The notes: generated from the letters alone by a model not told the origin. A stretch of 64,000 bases of DNA from Paenibacillus tritici (GCF_013204885.1 NZ_JABMKX010000026.1:1-64000), one strand, 5' to 3'; shown: positions 52,751 through 62,153, counted from the first letter of the stretch. Program-made: numbers and translations.

Positions 52751-53053
52751 ATGCAAAGAAACAAAGGTAACGGAATTGCGATTGCGCTGATTATAATCGG
52801 AGCGGTCATGCTGCTAGGGATTCTGCCTCATCTGATCCACGGCATCTTCGGCATCTTGTTCCCGGCAGTACTGGTGGTTCTCGGATACTACGGAATTAAG
52901 AGCGGACGCAAGATTATCGGCTGGGTGGTAATGTTCATCGGGATCATGACCCTGATATCCAAGCTTTCCTGGATTATTGGTCCACTGCTTGGTGTGGCTC
53001 TGGTAGTATGGGGCATCTCGGTGCTGAAGGGCAGACAAAGCAGAACATACTAA
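52751..53053 (+). CDS. Small membrane protein, LiaI/LiaF-N-terminal-like
   Basis: A 100-residue protein of three to four hydrophobic helices (GIAIALIIIGAVMLLG, FPAVLVVLGYYGIKSG, WVVMFIGIMTLI, GVALVVWGISVL), resembling the membrane part of LiaF and the toast-rack-type LiaI proteins that anchor PspA-like partners. AAGGCGGTG precedes ATG 52751. First gene of the Lia-type operon; PspA follows 47 bases later. Confidence 0.75.
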   Translation: MQRNKGNGIAIALIIIGAVMLLGILPHLIHGIFGILFPAVLVVLGYYGIKSGRKIIGWVVMFIGIMTLISKLSWIIGPLLGVALVVWGISVLKGRQSRTY

Positions 53054-53100
53054 TTGTTACATTTCATACTTATTAAAAGGCAGGGAGGGAGCAGGAAATC

Positions 53101-53781
53101 ATGAGTGTTTTTCGCAGAATGAGGGATATCACCGTAGCCAACCTGAATGAACGTCTGGAGCAGAGCCAAGATCCCGTGAAGCTGATTGATCAATTTCTAC
53201 ATTCAACCCGTGAAGAGATCGGGGAGGCCGAACGGCTGTACCAGCAGTACGCTTCCCATACGAAGCAATTGCAGCAGCAGGTGAATCAGGCAACCGCCAT
53301 GAGGAACAAACGTGAAGAGCAGGCGCTCCTCGCACTCAAGGCAGGCGAAGACCATCTGGCCAAGCTGGCACTGCAGGAGAAAATTATCCACGAAGAAAAG
53401 CTGGAGCAATACAGCGGGCTGCTGGAAACCAGCCAGCAATCACTTTTTGAGCTTGAAACCCAGCTGAATGAACTCAAAATCGAGTATCAGACGGTATACA
53501 GCAAACGCCAGTTCTATGCAGCACGGATGGAGTCACTGCGGCTTCAGCAGCGCATGAATCAAAGAGCCGGTGCTTACGGCGGCGGCGGGGATGTTCCCAA
53601 GATGTTCGGCCGTCTGGAAGACAAGATGACCGACTGGGAGCTTGAAGCCAAAAGCCTGAGCGACCTGCGCCGGATGGGACAGGAATATGCGGTGCAGGCT
53701 GGAGAGACAGTGGCAACCGTGCTCGAAAGAGAAATGGCCCGTCTAAAGGAGAAGCTGAACAATGATGGCAGAAAGGAGTAG
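53101..53781 (+). CDS. PspA/IM30-family membrane-stress protein (LiaH-like), first copy
   Basis: A 226-residue, almost wholly helical coiled-coil protein with the family start MSVFRRMRDITVANLNERLE and the pattern DPVKLIDQFLHSTREEIGEAE. PspA/LiaH proteins assemble into large rings or rods that protect a damaged cytoplasmic membrane. GGGAGGGAG precedes ATG 53101. A second, related PspA lies at 54269 with a PspC protein in between. Confidence 0.94.
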   Translation: MSVFRRMRDITVANLNERLEQSQDPVKLIDQFLHSTREEIGEAERLYQQYASHTKQLQQQVNQATAMRNKREEQALLALKAGEDHLAKLALQEKIIHEEKLEQYSGLLETSQQSLFELETQLNELKIEYQTVYSKRQFYAARMESLRLQQRMNQRAGAYGGGGDVPKMFGRLEDKMTDWELEAKSLSDLRRMGQEYAVQAGETVATVLEREMARLKEKLNNDGRKE

Positions 53782-53785
53782 TAGT

Positions 53786-54265
53786 ATGACCCGATTGTAT
53801 CGTTCAACAAGAGACAAAGTAATGACAGGGCTGGCAGGCGGATTGTCCGAGACTCTCGGCATCGACTCTACACTGTTCAGAATTCTGCTGGTGGTCAGTA
53901 TTCCATTTAGCGGAGGAGCCACAATCCTGGTATATCTTATCGCAGCAATGGTAATTCCCAAAGAACCTACCCAGTATAACCCGTTCGGTCCCGGACCTGG
54001 TGCGCCGGGCGGTCCATACGGTGGCCCTTACGCCGGCGGACCTGAGTATCACCGCGGACCACAGGGACCCCACCAAGGTCCTCAAGGATATGGCCCATAT
54101 GGCGGGCAGCCGGGCTACAATCCCGGTTATGACAAGGCTAGCACTCACGCGGCTCCAGATTCCGGTCTGGATGCCATGATGAAGGATATTGAGAAGAAGG
54201 CCCTGCAAAAAGAAGTGGAAGAGCTCAAACAAAAACTGTCTAAATACGAGAAGGGAGAAGTGTAA
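53786..54265 (+). CDS. PspC-domain protein with Gly/Pro-rich linker
   Basis: A 159-residue protein: PspC domain at ~3-60 (LYRSTRDKVMTGLAGGLSET, one long hydrophobic segment), a Gly/Pro/Tyr-rich flexible linker at ~66-112, and a C-terminal coiled coil (~125-159, rich in Lys/Glu). The tail could contact the coiled coils of the neighbouring PspA proteins. ATG 53786 follows AAAGGAG at nine bases; its gene begins four bases after the first pspA stop and ends three bases before the second. Confidence 0.9.
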   Translation: MTRLYRSTRDKVMTGLAGGLSETLGIDSTLFRILLVVSIPFSGGATILVYLIAAMVIPKEPTQYNPFGPGPGAPGGPYGGPYAGGPEYHRGPQGPHQGPQGYGPYGGQPGYNPGYDKASTHAAPDSGLDAMMKDIEKKALQKEVEELKQKLSKYEKGEV

Positions 54266-54268
54266 ATC

Positions 54269-54976
54269 ATGGGAGTATTCAAACGGATTAAAGATATGAC
54301 TAAAGCGTCGGTAAATGATATGTTGGATAAGGTAGAGGACCCGATTGTGATGCTTAATCAATACCTGCGCGATATGGAGGCTGAGATCCATGAGGCTGAA
54401 GTAACGGTAGCGAAGCAAATGGCTAATGAACGCCGGATGAAACAGCGTGTGGATGAAGCCGCTAAGGTATCCGGACAACGCGCAGCACAGGCTGAGCTTG
54501 CACTCAAGAACGGGCAGGAAGAAGTTACCCGTAAGCTGCTGGAGGAGAAGATCTACTTCGATCAGAAGTTTACCGAATACGGCGAGCTTCATGCACAGGC
54601 TGAAGTTCAGGCCAAGGAACTGGTGCAGCAGCTTCATGATATGAAGGATGAGTTCTACAAGCTGCGCAACAAACGGAATGAACTGGTGTCCCGCGCCCAA
54701 ATGGCCAAAGCCAAGAAGCAAATGTCCCAGATCAGCAGCGTACATTCCATCGAGAGCGGAAGTGCATCCCTTGGATTCCACCGTATGGAAGAAAAGATCA
54801 TGCAGCTCGAAGCGGAAGCAGATGTGATGCGCGCTCCGTATAGCCCTTCGGCAACCGCATATGCTAAGCCGGTAGACCACGAGAAGGAACTGAAAGTGGA
54901 AGAACAGCTCGCAGCCTTGAAGAGCAAGCTGAATTCCACTCCGGCAGCCCCTCCCCTGAACAAAAAAGAACAATAA
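54269..54976 (+). CDS. PspA/IM30-family membrane-stress protein, second copy
   Basis: A 235-residue coiled-coil protein starting MGVFKRIKDMTKASVNDML, with the family pattern DPIVMLNQYLRDMEAEIHEAE. It is clearly related to the protein at 53101 but different enough for an old duplication. It may form mixed assemblies with the first copy. A strong hairpin terminator follows at 55022. Confidence 0.94.
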   Translation: MGVFKRIKDMTKASVNDMLDKVEDPIVMLNQYLRDMEAEIHEAEVTVAKQMANERRMKQRVDEAAKVSGQRAAQAELALKNGQEEVTRKLLEEKIYFDQKFTEYGELHAQAEVQAKELVQQLHDMKDEFYKLRNKRNELVSRAQMAKAKKQMSQISSVHSIESGSASLGFHRMEEKIMQLEAEADVMRAPYSPSATAYAKPVDHEKELKVEEQLAALKSKLNSTPAAPPLNKKEQ

Positions 54977-55021
54977 TCCCTGTTCCTAAAGAACAGCCGG
55001 ATATGATATGCTGATTAAGGT

Positions 55022-55062
55022 AAAGCCATACGGTATGGATTCTCCATACCGGTATGGCTTTT
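55022..55062 (+). terminator. Internal terminator of the Lia-type operon
   Basis: AAAGCCATACGGTATGGA pairs with TCCATACCGGTATGGCTTT (one bulged C) and ends in Ts. It would limit read-through from the PspA genes into liaFSR. Confidence 0.85.
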
Positions 55063-55097
55063 GTAGCGGATGCGGCAAAACTTAAAGGAGGTGCGAA

Positions 55098-55745
55098 ATG
55101 GATAAACGGAACCGTTTGATTGCCATTGGATTGATCGGTGTAGGCTGCTTGATGATATTTGGCAAATGGATCGGCTTCTTCTCCATTGTCGCGCTCCTGT
55201 TCCTGCTGCTGGGAATCCACCGGACGACATCGGGGAAGGTGAAGCAAGGCTATAAGCTCCTGGGAATCGGAGCAGTGCTGCTGCTGTTGGACCATCTGCT
55301 GCTGGTGCTTGGCATCTGCCTGATTTCGCTGGGGATGTTCTTTGTCAAATCCAAACGAATGCAGCGCAAGGCGGGGTTTACGCAGAAGCAAAGCTTTTCT
55401 TCCCGATTCGACTGGGATCTCTCGCCCTGGGTCATGCGCAGCCTCAGCGCCTGGCATGTGCTGGGTGAGGCCGATGTGGATCTTTCACTGGCCATGGCGG
55501 AAGAGCAAGAGACGATAATGCTGTTCCAGGGTATTTTTGGCGATGTGGATATTCTGCTGTCTGAGGATTATGGGGTGGAGATTGAGGCGTTCGTGCTGTT
55601 CGGCTCGATTGAGTCCGGCAGTAACCGTGATACAGGGATGCTGAACCGGCTGAACTGGAGATCCCCCAACTACGACAGCTGTGAGCATAAAGTGAAATTT
55701 AACATTTCTTATCTGATGGGAGATCTGGACATTCGGGTACCTTAA
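55098..55745 (+). CDS. liaF: LiaF-family envelope-stress regulator
   Basis: A 215-residue membrane protein: about four helices in the first ~110 residues, then a soluble C-terminal domain (FQGIFGDVDILLSEDYGVEIEAFVLFGSIE ends in the beta-rich LiaF fold with MGDLDIRVP). In B. subtilis LiaF holds the kinase LiaS inactive until the cell wall is stressed. AAAGGAGG precedes ATG 55098. The kinase and regulator genes follow directly. Confidence 0.9.
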   Translation: MDKRNRLIAIGLIGVGCLMIFGKWIGFFSIVALLFLLLGIHRTTSGKVKQGYKLLGIGAVLLLLDHLLLVLGICLISLGMFFVKSKRMQRKAGFTQKQSFSSRFDWDLSPWVMRSLSAWHVLGEADVDLSLAMAEEQETIMLFQGIFGDVDILLSEDYGVEIEAFVLFGSIESGSNRDTGMLNRLNWRSPNYDSCEHKVKFNISYLMGDLDIRVP

Positions 55746-55782
55746 AGGGTATGTTAGGGCAGAGAGAAGGGAGGGCTCCCGC

Positions 55783-56817
55783 ATGGGTAAAAAAAATAGC
55801 AATATGGTAACGCGCAGTATGGGCGAGGGGGCTCTGTTCTCTTTGTTCATGCTGCTCGTTATTACATATATTATGTATACATATGGATTATTACAGCCGT
55901 TTGAGAACTGGCGGGTAGGTCTGAGAACCGCAATGACGCTGATTCTGCTGCCGATGGCCTTCGGCATCGGGTATGGCTTCTATCAGGGCTTCCGCAGCAA
56001 GCGCAAGCTGGAATTGTTGCGGGCAACGCTGGTAGCCTGGGAGAAGGGCAATCTTAACCCGGCCATGCCGGACCTCGGCAGCGATGAGCTGGGGCGGCTT
56101 GGGGAACAGCTGGGGCGGATCAGCGGCAAGTGGGAGAATCAGGTGAACACGCTGCAGCGGCTCTCCACCAATAACGCGAAGCTTGCCGAGCAGGCGCGGG
56201 TTACAGCAATCATGGAGGAGCGGCAGCGGTTGGCACGTGAGCTGCATGACGCGGTATCACAGCAGCTGTTCGCCATCTCTATGACGGCAACGGCTGTAGG
56301 CCGGACGCTGGAGAAGGACTTCGATAAGGCACAGCGGCAAATTGCGCTGATCGAAGAGATGTCCGCTGTCGCCCAGTCGGAGATGCGGGCACTCCTGCTG
56401 CACCTGAGACCGGTATACCTGGAAGGCAAGGGGCTGGAGGAAGGGCTGCAGGAGCTGATCAAGGAACTGAAGATCAAGGTTCCGATTGATATTGTGTTCG
56501 AGATGGATCAGGGAGTGCAGCTGCTGAAGGGCGTTGAGAATCATTTGTTCCGTATTGTGCAGGAGGCGATCTCCAATACGCTGCGCCATGCCAAAGCGGA
56601 GAAGATGGAGATCCGCCTGCACCGCCGGGGCGATACTGTCCGGCTGACGCTGCGCGATGACGGAATCGGCTTCGAGATGGATGACAGCAAGCAGACATCC
56701 TACGGGCTGTCGAATATGCAGGAGCGGATCACAGAGATCGGGGGCTCGATCCAGTTCATCACCGCCCCCGGCAAAGGAATGCGCATCGACATTACCGTAC
56801 CGGTAGTCAATGAATAG
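55783..56817 (+). CDS. liaS: LiaS/VraS-type sensor histidine kinase
   Basis: A 344-residue kinase with two helices in the first ~75 residues (an almost absent outside part), a HAMP-like linker, phospho-acceptor His155 in RQRLARELHDAVSQQLFA (HisKA_3 type), and an ATPase domain with DDGIGF and YGLSNMQERI. Such intramembrane-sensing kinases respond to lipid-II-targeting antibiotics. AAGGGAGG precedes ATG 55783. Confidence 0.94.
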   Translation: MGKKNSNMVTRSMGEGALFSLFMLLVITYIMYTYGLLQPFENWRVGLRTAMTLILLPMAFGIGYGFYQGFRSKRKLELLRATLVAWEKGNLNPAMPDLGSDELGRLGEQLGRISGKWENQVNTLQRLSTNNAKLAEQARVTAIMEERQRLARELHDAVSQQLFAISMTATAVGRTLEKDFDKAQRQIALIEEMSAVAQSEMRALLLHLRPVYLEGKGLEEGLQELIKELKIKVPIDIVFEMDQGVQLLKGVENHLFRIVQEAISNTLRHAKAEKMEIRLHRRGDTVRLTLRDDGIGFEMDDSKQTSYGLSNMQERITEIGGSIQFITAPGKGMRIDITVPVVNE

Positions 56818-56833
56818 GAGGGCAGGTGTAACC

Positions 56834-57493
56834 ATGGAGATAGATGAAGCGGAAGCAATTAAGGTCCTGCTTGTAGACGATCATGAGATGGTCCGGATCG
56901 GACTTGCAGCGGTGCTTGGCACCGAGGATGGAATTGAAGTCGTAGGTGAAGCCGGAAGCGGCGAAGAGGGCATCCGGCTGGCCCAGGAATATACACCGGA
57001 TGTGGTGCTGATGGATCTGGTGATGGACGGGATGGACGGGATCGAGACGACAAGACAGCTGCTGAAACTGTACCCGGACTGTAAGGTTATTGTACTGACC
57101 AGTTATCTGGATGATGAAAAGATGTATCCGGTTATTGAAGCCGGGGCGTTCAGTTACCTGCTCAAAACCTCACGGGCAAGCGAAGTCGCAGATGCGATCC
57201 GGGCGGCTGCAAGAGGCCAGTCAGTGCTAGAGTCACAGGTAGCTTCCAAGATGATGAACCGGTTCCGTTCCAATGCAAGAGGAGAAGCGCCGGCTTACAA
57301 AGAGCTTACCGAACGCGAGATGGAAGTATTGAAGCTGTTAGCTCAGGGCAAATCCAACCAGGATATTGCCGATCAATTAATTATCGGAATCAAGACCGTG
57401 AAATTCCATGTCACGAATGTTCTCGCCAAGCTGGGTGTCGAAGACCGGACCCAGGCGGCTATTTATGCATATAAGAATGGACTGGCGGAATAA
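56834..57493 (+). CDS. liaR: LiaR/VraR-type response regulator (NarL/LuxR family)
   Basis: A 219-residue regulator: receiver domain with Asp15-Asp16 and phospho-acceptor Asp61 (VVLMDLVMDG), then a LuxR-type helix-turn-helix (LTEREMEVLKLLAQGKSNQD, KTVKFHVTNVLAKLGV). ATG 56834 follows AGGAGGG; an earlier in-frame start at 56810 has no ribosome site. It closes the operon before a strong terminator and, by analogy, should activate the 52751 promoter. Confidence 0.94.
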   Translation: MEIDEAEAIKVLLVDDHEMVRIGLAAVLGTEDGIEVVGEAGSGEEGIRLAQEYTPDVVLMDLVMDGMDGIETTRQLLKLYPDCKVIVLTSYLDDEKMYPVIEAGAFSYLLKTSRASEVADAIRAAARGQSVLESQVASKMMNRFRSNARGEAPAYKELTEREMEVLKLLAQGKSNQDIADQLIIGIKTVKFHVTNVLAKLGVEDRTQAAIYAYKNGLAE

Positions 57494-57518
57494 GCTTCCG
57501 TCTATGGACGCAGATGAG

Positions 57519-57576
57519 CACTTTCAAGAGAACCACCCCGCCGCAGGACCGGGGCAGTTCTCTTGAAAGTGTTTTT
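57519..57576 (+). terminator. Terminator after liaR
   Basis: CACTTTCAAGAGAAC (57519-57533) pairs exactly with 57557-57571, with an inner CCCCG/CGGGG and five Ts. Confidence 0.93.
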
Positions 57577-57666
57577 GCGTGGGGAAAGCTCAGGAAGTAT
57601 ATCCTTCTCTCAAGTTGGATATCCTGTCTAGTAGATTACTAGAACGGATTGAGAGGGAGATGCGAA

Positions 57667-58491
57667 GTGGGGAATAAAGGACAGAGCAAAGTGATACGGG
57701 TACTGGCGGGAATATGCATGCTGGCACTGCTGCTGAGCGGGTTCCGCAGCGGGGAACCGGCAGGAAAAAACGGCGTACAGAGTACAACTGTTCCTGCTCC
57801 TGCCGGTATTCTGGACGCTGCCGGAGAGCTTCAGGAATCCCTTGCTCTTCTGACTACACTAGGTACTCAGGCTTCTGCTCTAGGGGCTCCGCTCCGGCTC
57901 GTATTGAAATGGCAGGGGGAATACAGCGGCGGGGATCGGGCTGAGGCTGCAGCTGCAGCGCAGAGCCTGGCTACGCGGCTTGGGCTTGGTGAGCTCAGCG
58001 GCACGGATGAAGACGGGCACCTGACCTGGCGTTCCTCTGCGCGGCTCCCTGGAGATTCGCAGATCTCCCTGTTCTGGAGTGAGCTTGGCGGCGGACGCAG
58101 CTACTCTATTGTCACCCTGGAGACGGCGGATCTTCTGGGCTCGCCGGAGCTGCCGGCCGCAGCGGCTGACGCCGGACGGATCATGCTGCAGGCCGGGATC
58201 GCAGCAGAGTGGAATGCTTCGCTCCAGGCACCAGCCAAGGAGCAGGGCGCTTCGCAGGCTGCGTTCCTGGCTACAGAGCAGACCTTGGCTGCGCAGCTCC
58301 CCGGTATTCTTGCGGAAGAGAATTACGCAGACGTAACTACAACCAGCCGTTCCTACAGTGTGCCGGGCCTTTCGCGTACGGTCAGCAGCGGAAGCCACAG
58401 CTTGGCATTGCAGCTGGCAGTGCATAAGAACGTCAAGGAAGACAGGAACCGGCTGACTATCGGAATGCCGCTGATCACGGTCGAGTACTGA
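57667..58491 (+). CDS. YwmB-like secreted/membrane-anchored protein
   Basis: A 274-residue protein with an N-terminal signal or anchor (VIRVLAGICMLALLLSGF), an Ala/Pro-rich linker, and a domain that resembles YwmB of B. subtilis (a TATA-binding-like fold, function unclear), with the end ...LTIGMPLITVEY typical of that family. Start is GTG 57667, eight bases after GAGGGAG; a TTG six codons earlier is possible. It stands alone. Identification is moderate. Confidence 0.6.
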   Translation: MGNKGQSKVIRVLAGICMLALLLSGFRSGEPAGKNGVQSTTVPAPAGILDAAGELQESLALLTTLGTQASALGAPLRLVLKWQGEYSGGDRAEAAAAAQSLATRLGLGELSGTDEDGHLTWRSSARLPGDSQISLFWSELGGGRSYSIVTLETADLLGSPELPAAAADAGRIMLQAGIAAEWNASLQAPAKEQGASQAAFLATEQTLAAQLPGILAEENYADVTTTSRSYSVPGLSRTVSSGSHSLALQLAVHKNVKEDRNRLTIGMPLITVEY

Positions 58492-58620
58492 TAGAATACA
58501 GGTATTATAAGCCGGATTCGATGAAAGCATAAGAAAGAGTAATGGAAAATTGCGAAATCCCGAGAAAAACTGTCAGGAATGTGATGGCATCCTCAGTGCA
58601 ATTATGATAAAATGACATCA

Positions 58621-58652
58621 CGCCTATAGTCGTATGTTGTCTAATATAGGCG
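58621..58652. promoter_or_regulatory. Inverted repeat upstream of zwf
   Basis: CGCCTATA (58621-58628) and TATAGGCG (58645-58652) are exact complements 16 bases apart, 48 bases before the zwf start. It could be an operator or a leader hairpin. Confidence 0.4.
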
Positions 58653-58699
58653 CCTGAGAATGAATGTCAACTATATTACATACAGAGAGATGAGGAGCC

Positions 58700-60250
58700 A
58701 TGGCTGAAAATCAAACCCTTGATGCACTGCATACACCCGGTGCTGTATTCTTTATCTTCGGGGCAACCGGAGATCTGGCCCGGCGTAAGCTTTTCCCGGC
58801 GATTTACAGTTTGTACCGTGAAGGCAAGCTGACCCATGATTTTGCGGTAATTGGCGTGGCTCGGCGTCCCCGTACCCAGGATGAATTCCGGGAAGATGTG
58901 AAGGAATCTATCCGCGAGTTCTGCCGTTATCAGGCAGGAGATGCTGCGGAATGGAACGAGTTCGTACAGCATTTTGAATACAAGTCACTCGACATCAACA
59001 ATATCGACGGCTTCCGTGAGCTGAATGAGCAGACGGAGGTACTCGAAGAGAAATTCAATATTCCGGGCAACCGGATGTTCTATCTGGCGCTCGCACCGGA
59101 GCTGTTCGGCAGTGTCTCCTTCAACCTGAAGGCAGGCGGTATGCTGCAGGCCAGAGGCTGGAACCGTCTGGTAATCGAGAAGCCGTTCGGCTATAATCTT
59201 GAATCCGCTGAGGAGCTGAACGAGCAGATCCGCCAGGTATTTAAGGAAGAGGAGATTTACCGGATTGACCATTACCTGGGCAAGGAAATGGTTCAGAATA
59301 TTGAAGTCATCCGGTTCGCCAATGCCTTCTTCGAGCCGCTGTGGAACAACAAGCATATCGCCAACATTCAGATCACACTCGGCGAAACTGTGGGTGTAGA
59401 AGAACGCGGCGGGTATTACGACCATGCGGGTGCTCTGCGCGATATGGGCCAGAACCATATTTTGCAGCTGCTGACGATGATCGCTATGGAGCCGCCTAGC
59501 CGTCTGCTGGCTGAAGATATCCGTGACGAGAAAGTGAAGGTACTGCGTTCGCTGCGTCCGTATGCTTCGGCTGAAGAAGTACGCGAGAATGTAGTTCGCG
59601 GCCAGTACACACAGGGTCTCTATAAGGGCAAGACACTTCCGGCTTACCGCCAGGAAGACAAAGTAGACCCGGAATCCAATACAGAGACGTATTTCGCGGC
59701 CCGTGTATTCGTTGACAACTTCCGCTGGGCCGGTGTTCCGTTCTATATCCGTACCGGCAAACGTCTGCCTGTGAAGACCACGGAAGTGGTTGTAGAGTTC
59801 AAAGGAATGCCGACCAACGTTTATCTGGGTCAAAAGCATAATCTGGAGCCCAATCTGCTCGTTATCCGTGTCAATCCGATGGAAGGCATCTACGTGAAGA
59901 TCAACGCGAAGAAGCCGGGCTCGGAATCCGAGATTCAGCCGCTGGCCATGGATTTCTGCCAGAGCTGCATGATCGGCATTAACTCGCCGGAAGCTTATGA
60001 GCGTCTGCTGCATGATGCTGCGCGCGGCGACTCCACCTACTTCACCCGCTGGGATGAAGTATCCTCGGCCTGGTCCTTCGTGGACCGGATCGCCAAGGCG
60101 TGGAAGGAAGAGAGCAATGATCTGGCTTCCTATCCTGCCGGATCCTGGGGTCCGGTTGAAGCGGACCAGCTGCTTGCCGGAGAAGGCTTCCACTGGTGGC
60201 CGGTCAACGGCCAGGACGAAGACAATGTGGTCTGGCAGGTTAACCGCTAG
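58700..60250 (+). CDS. zwf: Glucose-6-phosphate 1-dehydrogenase
   Basis: Oxidises glucose-6-phosphate to 6-phosphogluconolactone with NADP, the first step of the oxidative pentose phosphate pathway. Nucleotide-binding GATGDLA at 21-27, substrate-site RIDHYLGK at 188-195, and 516 residues in total, normal for the family. GAGGAG precedes ATG 58700. Single-gene unit with its own terminator at 60273. Confidence 0.97.
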   Translation: MAENQTLDALHTPGAVFFIFGATGDLARRKLFPAIYSLYREGKLTHDFAVIGVARRPRTQDEFREDVKESIREFCRYQAGDAAEWNEFVQHFEYKSLDINNIDGFRELNEQTEVLEEKFNIPGNRMFYLALAPELFGSVSFNLKAGGMLQARGWNRLVIEKPFGYNLESAEELNEQIRQVFKEEEIYRIDHYLGKEMVQNIEVIRFANAFFEPLWNNKHIANIQITLGETVGVEERGGYYDHAGALRDMGQNHILQLLTMIAMEPPSRLLAEDIRDEKVKVLRSLRPYASAEEVRENVVRGQYTQGLYKGKTLPAYRQEDKVDPESNTETYFAARVFVDNFRWAGVPFYIRTGKRLPVKTTEVVVEFKGMPTNVYLGQKHNLEPNLLVIRVNPMEGIYVKINAKKPGSESEIQPLAMDFCQSCMIGINSPEAYERLLHDAARGDSTYFTRWDEVSSAWSFVDRIAKAWKEESNDLASYPAGSWGPVEADQLLAGEGFHWWPVNGQDEDNVVWQVNR

Positions 60251-60272
60251 ATCCTGAATAGAGTACCGATGA

Positions 60273-60308
60273 AGATCCCCTTGCATATTGCTGCAGGGGG
60301 ATCTTTTG
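60273..60308 (+). terminator. Terminator after zwf
   Basis: AGATCCCCTTGCA with TGCAGGGGGATCT (one mismatch) around TATTGC, followed by Ts. Confidence 0.9.
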
Positions 60309-60326
60309 TACAATATTACAAGATAT

Positions 60327-60355
60327 TTGACTTGGAGCGCTTTTTTGTAGATAAT
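60327..60355 (+). promoter_or_regulatory. Promoter of prfC
   Basis: TTGACT (60327-60332) and GATAAT (60350-60355), 17-base spacer; about 200 bases of leader separate it from the gene. The leader holds no recognised riboswitch. Confidence 0.65.
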
Positions 60356-60563
60356 GTTCGCCGGATTTTGCTATACTGAGAAGGATGCTTTCACAATAAA
60401 GATTTCTAAGCCTAGCGCTATAGATGATCCTATATACGGTACGATAAGGAAATGTAAGATGAATCCCTGCTGAAAGGATCTGAACCTATGAGTAGCAGTC
60501 CGATTTGATGGAATCCGGCAATTGGAGCAGAAGCATGAATTTATATATGAAGGGATATGTGCA

Positions 60564-62153
60564 ATGAACAAGGCAACGGATCACAAGCTTCAGAATGAAG
60601 TAGACAAACGCAGAACCTTTGCGATTATTTCCCACCCGGATGCGGGTAAAACAACCCTGACCGAGAAACTGCTGCTCTTCGGGGGCGCCATTCGTCTGGC
60701 AGGTACCGTCAAAGCCCGTAAGGCAAGCAAGCACGCAACCAGTGACTGGATGGAAATTGAGAAGCAGCGCGGGATCTCCGTTACCTCCTCCGTAATGCAG
60801 TTTGATTACCTGGACCACCGGGTGAACATTCTGGATACCCCGGGTCACCAGGATTTCAGTGAAGATACCTACCGGACATTAACAGCCGCCGACAGCGCAG
60901 TCATGCTGATTGACGTAGCCAAGGGTGTGGAGACTCAGACAATTAAGCTGTTCCAGGTCTGTGCCAAACGCGGAATTCCGATTTTTACCTTCATCAACAA
61001 GCTGGACCGTGAAGGCCGTAGCCCGTTCGACCTGATGGAGGAGCTGGAGAATGTGCTGGGTATCCGCTCTGTACCGATGAACTGGCCGATTGGTATGGGC
61101 CGGGAGCTATGCGGCGTATATGACCGGATGAAGAATCAGGTGGAATTGTTCCAGGGCGACGACCACTCTGTCATCAGGGTGCAAAAGGTAGAGAGCTACC
61201 GCGACCCGATTATCCGCGAGATGGCCGGAGAGTACCTGCATGATCAGCTATGCGCGGATCTGGAGCTGCTGGACGTAGCGGGCGATCCTTTTGACTATGA
61301 GAAAGTACTTCGCGGGGAGATTACTCCGGTATTCTTCGGCAGTGCGATCAATAACTTCGGCGTGCAGACGTTCCTCGACAACTTCCTGGAGCTGGCACCG
61401 AAGCCTGAACCACGCCGTAGTACCGCGGGTGCCGTGGAACCGACGAATGAGAAGTTCACCGGCTATGTGTTCAAAATCCAGGCTAACATGAATCCCGCAC
61501 ACCGCGACCGTATTGCCTTCCTGCGTATCGTGTCGGGCAAGTTCGAGCGTGGGATGAGCGTGAAGCATGTGCGTGCCGGCAAAGACATCAAGCTGTCCCA
61601 GCCGCAGCAGTTCCTGGCCCAGGACCGGGATATCGTCGAAGAGGCGTATCCGGGGGATATTATCGGTCTGTTTGATCCGGGGATTTTCCGGATTGGAGAC
61701 ACGCTGAGTCAGGCGGGGGATATCGAATTCGATGAGCTGCCAACCTTCTCGCCGGAGATTTTCTCCAAAGTAACCATTAAGAATGCGCTGAAGTCGAAGC
61801 AGTTCCAGAAGGGGATTGACCAGTTGACTGAAGAGGGTATGATTCAGGTGTTCCGCACCGTGAATTTCGATGATATCCTTCTGGGGGTTGTCGGGCAGCT
61901 GCAATTCGAGGTATTCGAGTACCGGATGAAGGGTGAATACGGCGTAGATGTACAACTGCAGCGGATGAGCTACCAGTTCGCACGCTGGATCGTGGATGAT
62001 GAGAATAAGCCGGATGCAAGCAAGTTCCGGATCAACTCTACCCTGGTTACGGACAAGAAGGGGAACTACGTGGTGCTGTTCGAGAACGAATACGCTATGC
62101 GTACGGCCATGGAGAAGAATCCGACGGCGAAATTCCTCGAAACTGCGCCTTGA
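60564..62153 (+). CDS. prfC: Peptide chain release factor 3
   Basis: A 529-residue GTPase that removes RF1/RF2 from the ribosome after termination. G1 motif SHPDAGKT at 23-30, G3 DTPGHQDF from 91, G4 NKLDRE; the effector loop and C-terminal domains (GQLQFEVFEYRMKGEYGV) are typical of RF3 and distinguish it from EF-G. ATG 60564 follows GAAGGGAT; the frame is open further upstream without a ribosome site. Confidence 0.97.
   Translation: MNKATDHKLQNEVDKRRTFAIISHPDAGKTTLTEKLLLFGGAIRLAGTVKARKASKHATSDWMEIEKQRGISVTSSVMQFDYLDHRVNILDTPGHQDFSEDTYRTLTAADSAVMLIDVAKGVETQTIKLFQVCAKRGIPIFTFINKLDREGRSPFDLMEELENVLGIRSVPMNWPIGMGRELCGVYDRMKNQVELFQGDDHSVIRVQKVESYRDPIIREMAGEYLHDQLCADLELLDVAGDPFDYEKVLRGEITPVFFGSAINNFGVQTFLDNFLELAPKPEPRRSTAGAVEPTNEKFTGYVFKIQANMNPAHRDRIAFLRIVSGKFERGMSVKHVRAGKDIKLSQPQQFLAQDRDIVEEAYPGDIIGLFDPGIFRIGDTLSQAGDIEFDELPTFSPEIFSKVTIKNALKSKQFQKGIDQLTEEGMIQVFRTVNFDDILLGVVGQLQFEVFEYRMKGEYGVDVQLQRMSYQFARWIVDDENKPDASKFRINSTLVTDKKGNYVVLFENEYAMRTAMEKNPTAKFLETAP

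Noticed and set aside
58985..60313. 442-codon open frame on the minus strand inside zwf
   Set aside because: It is antisense to a well-conserved gene; long antisense frames are common in GC-rich, RNY-biased coding DNA and this one has no recognisable protein.
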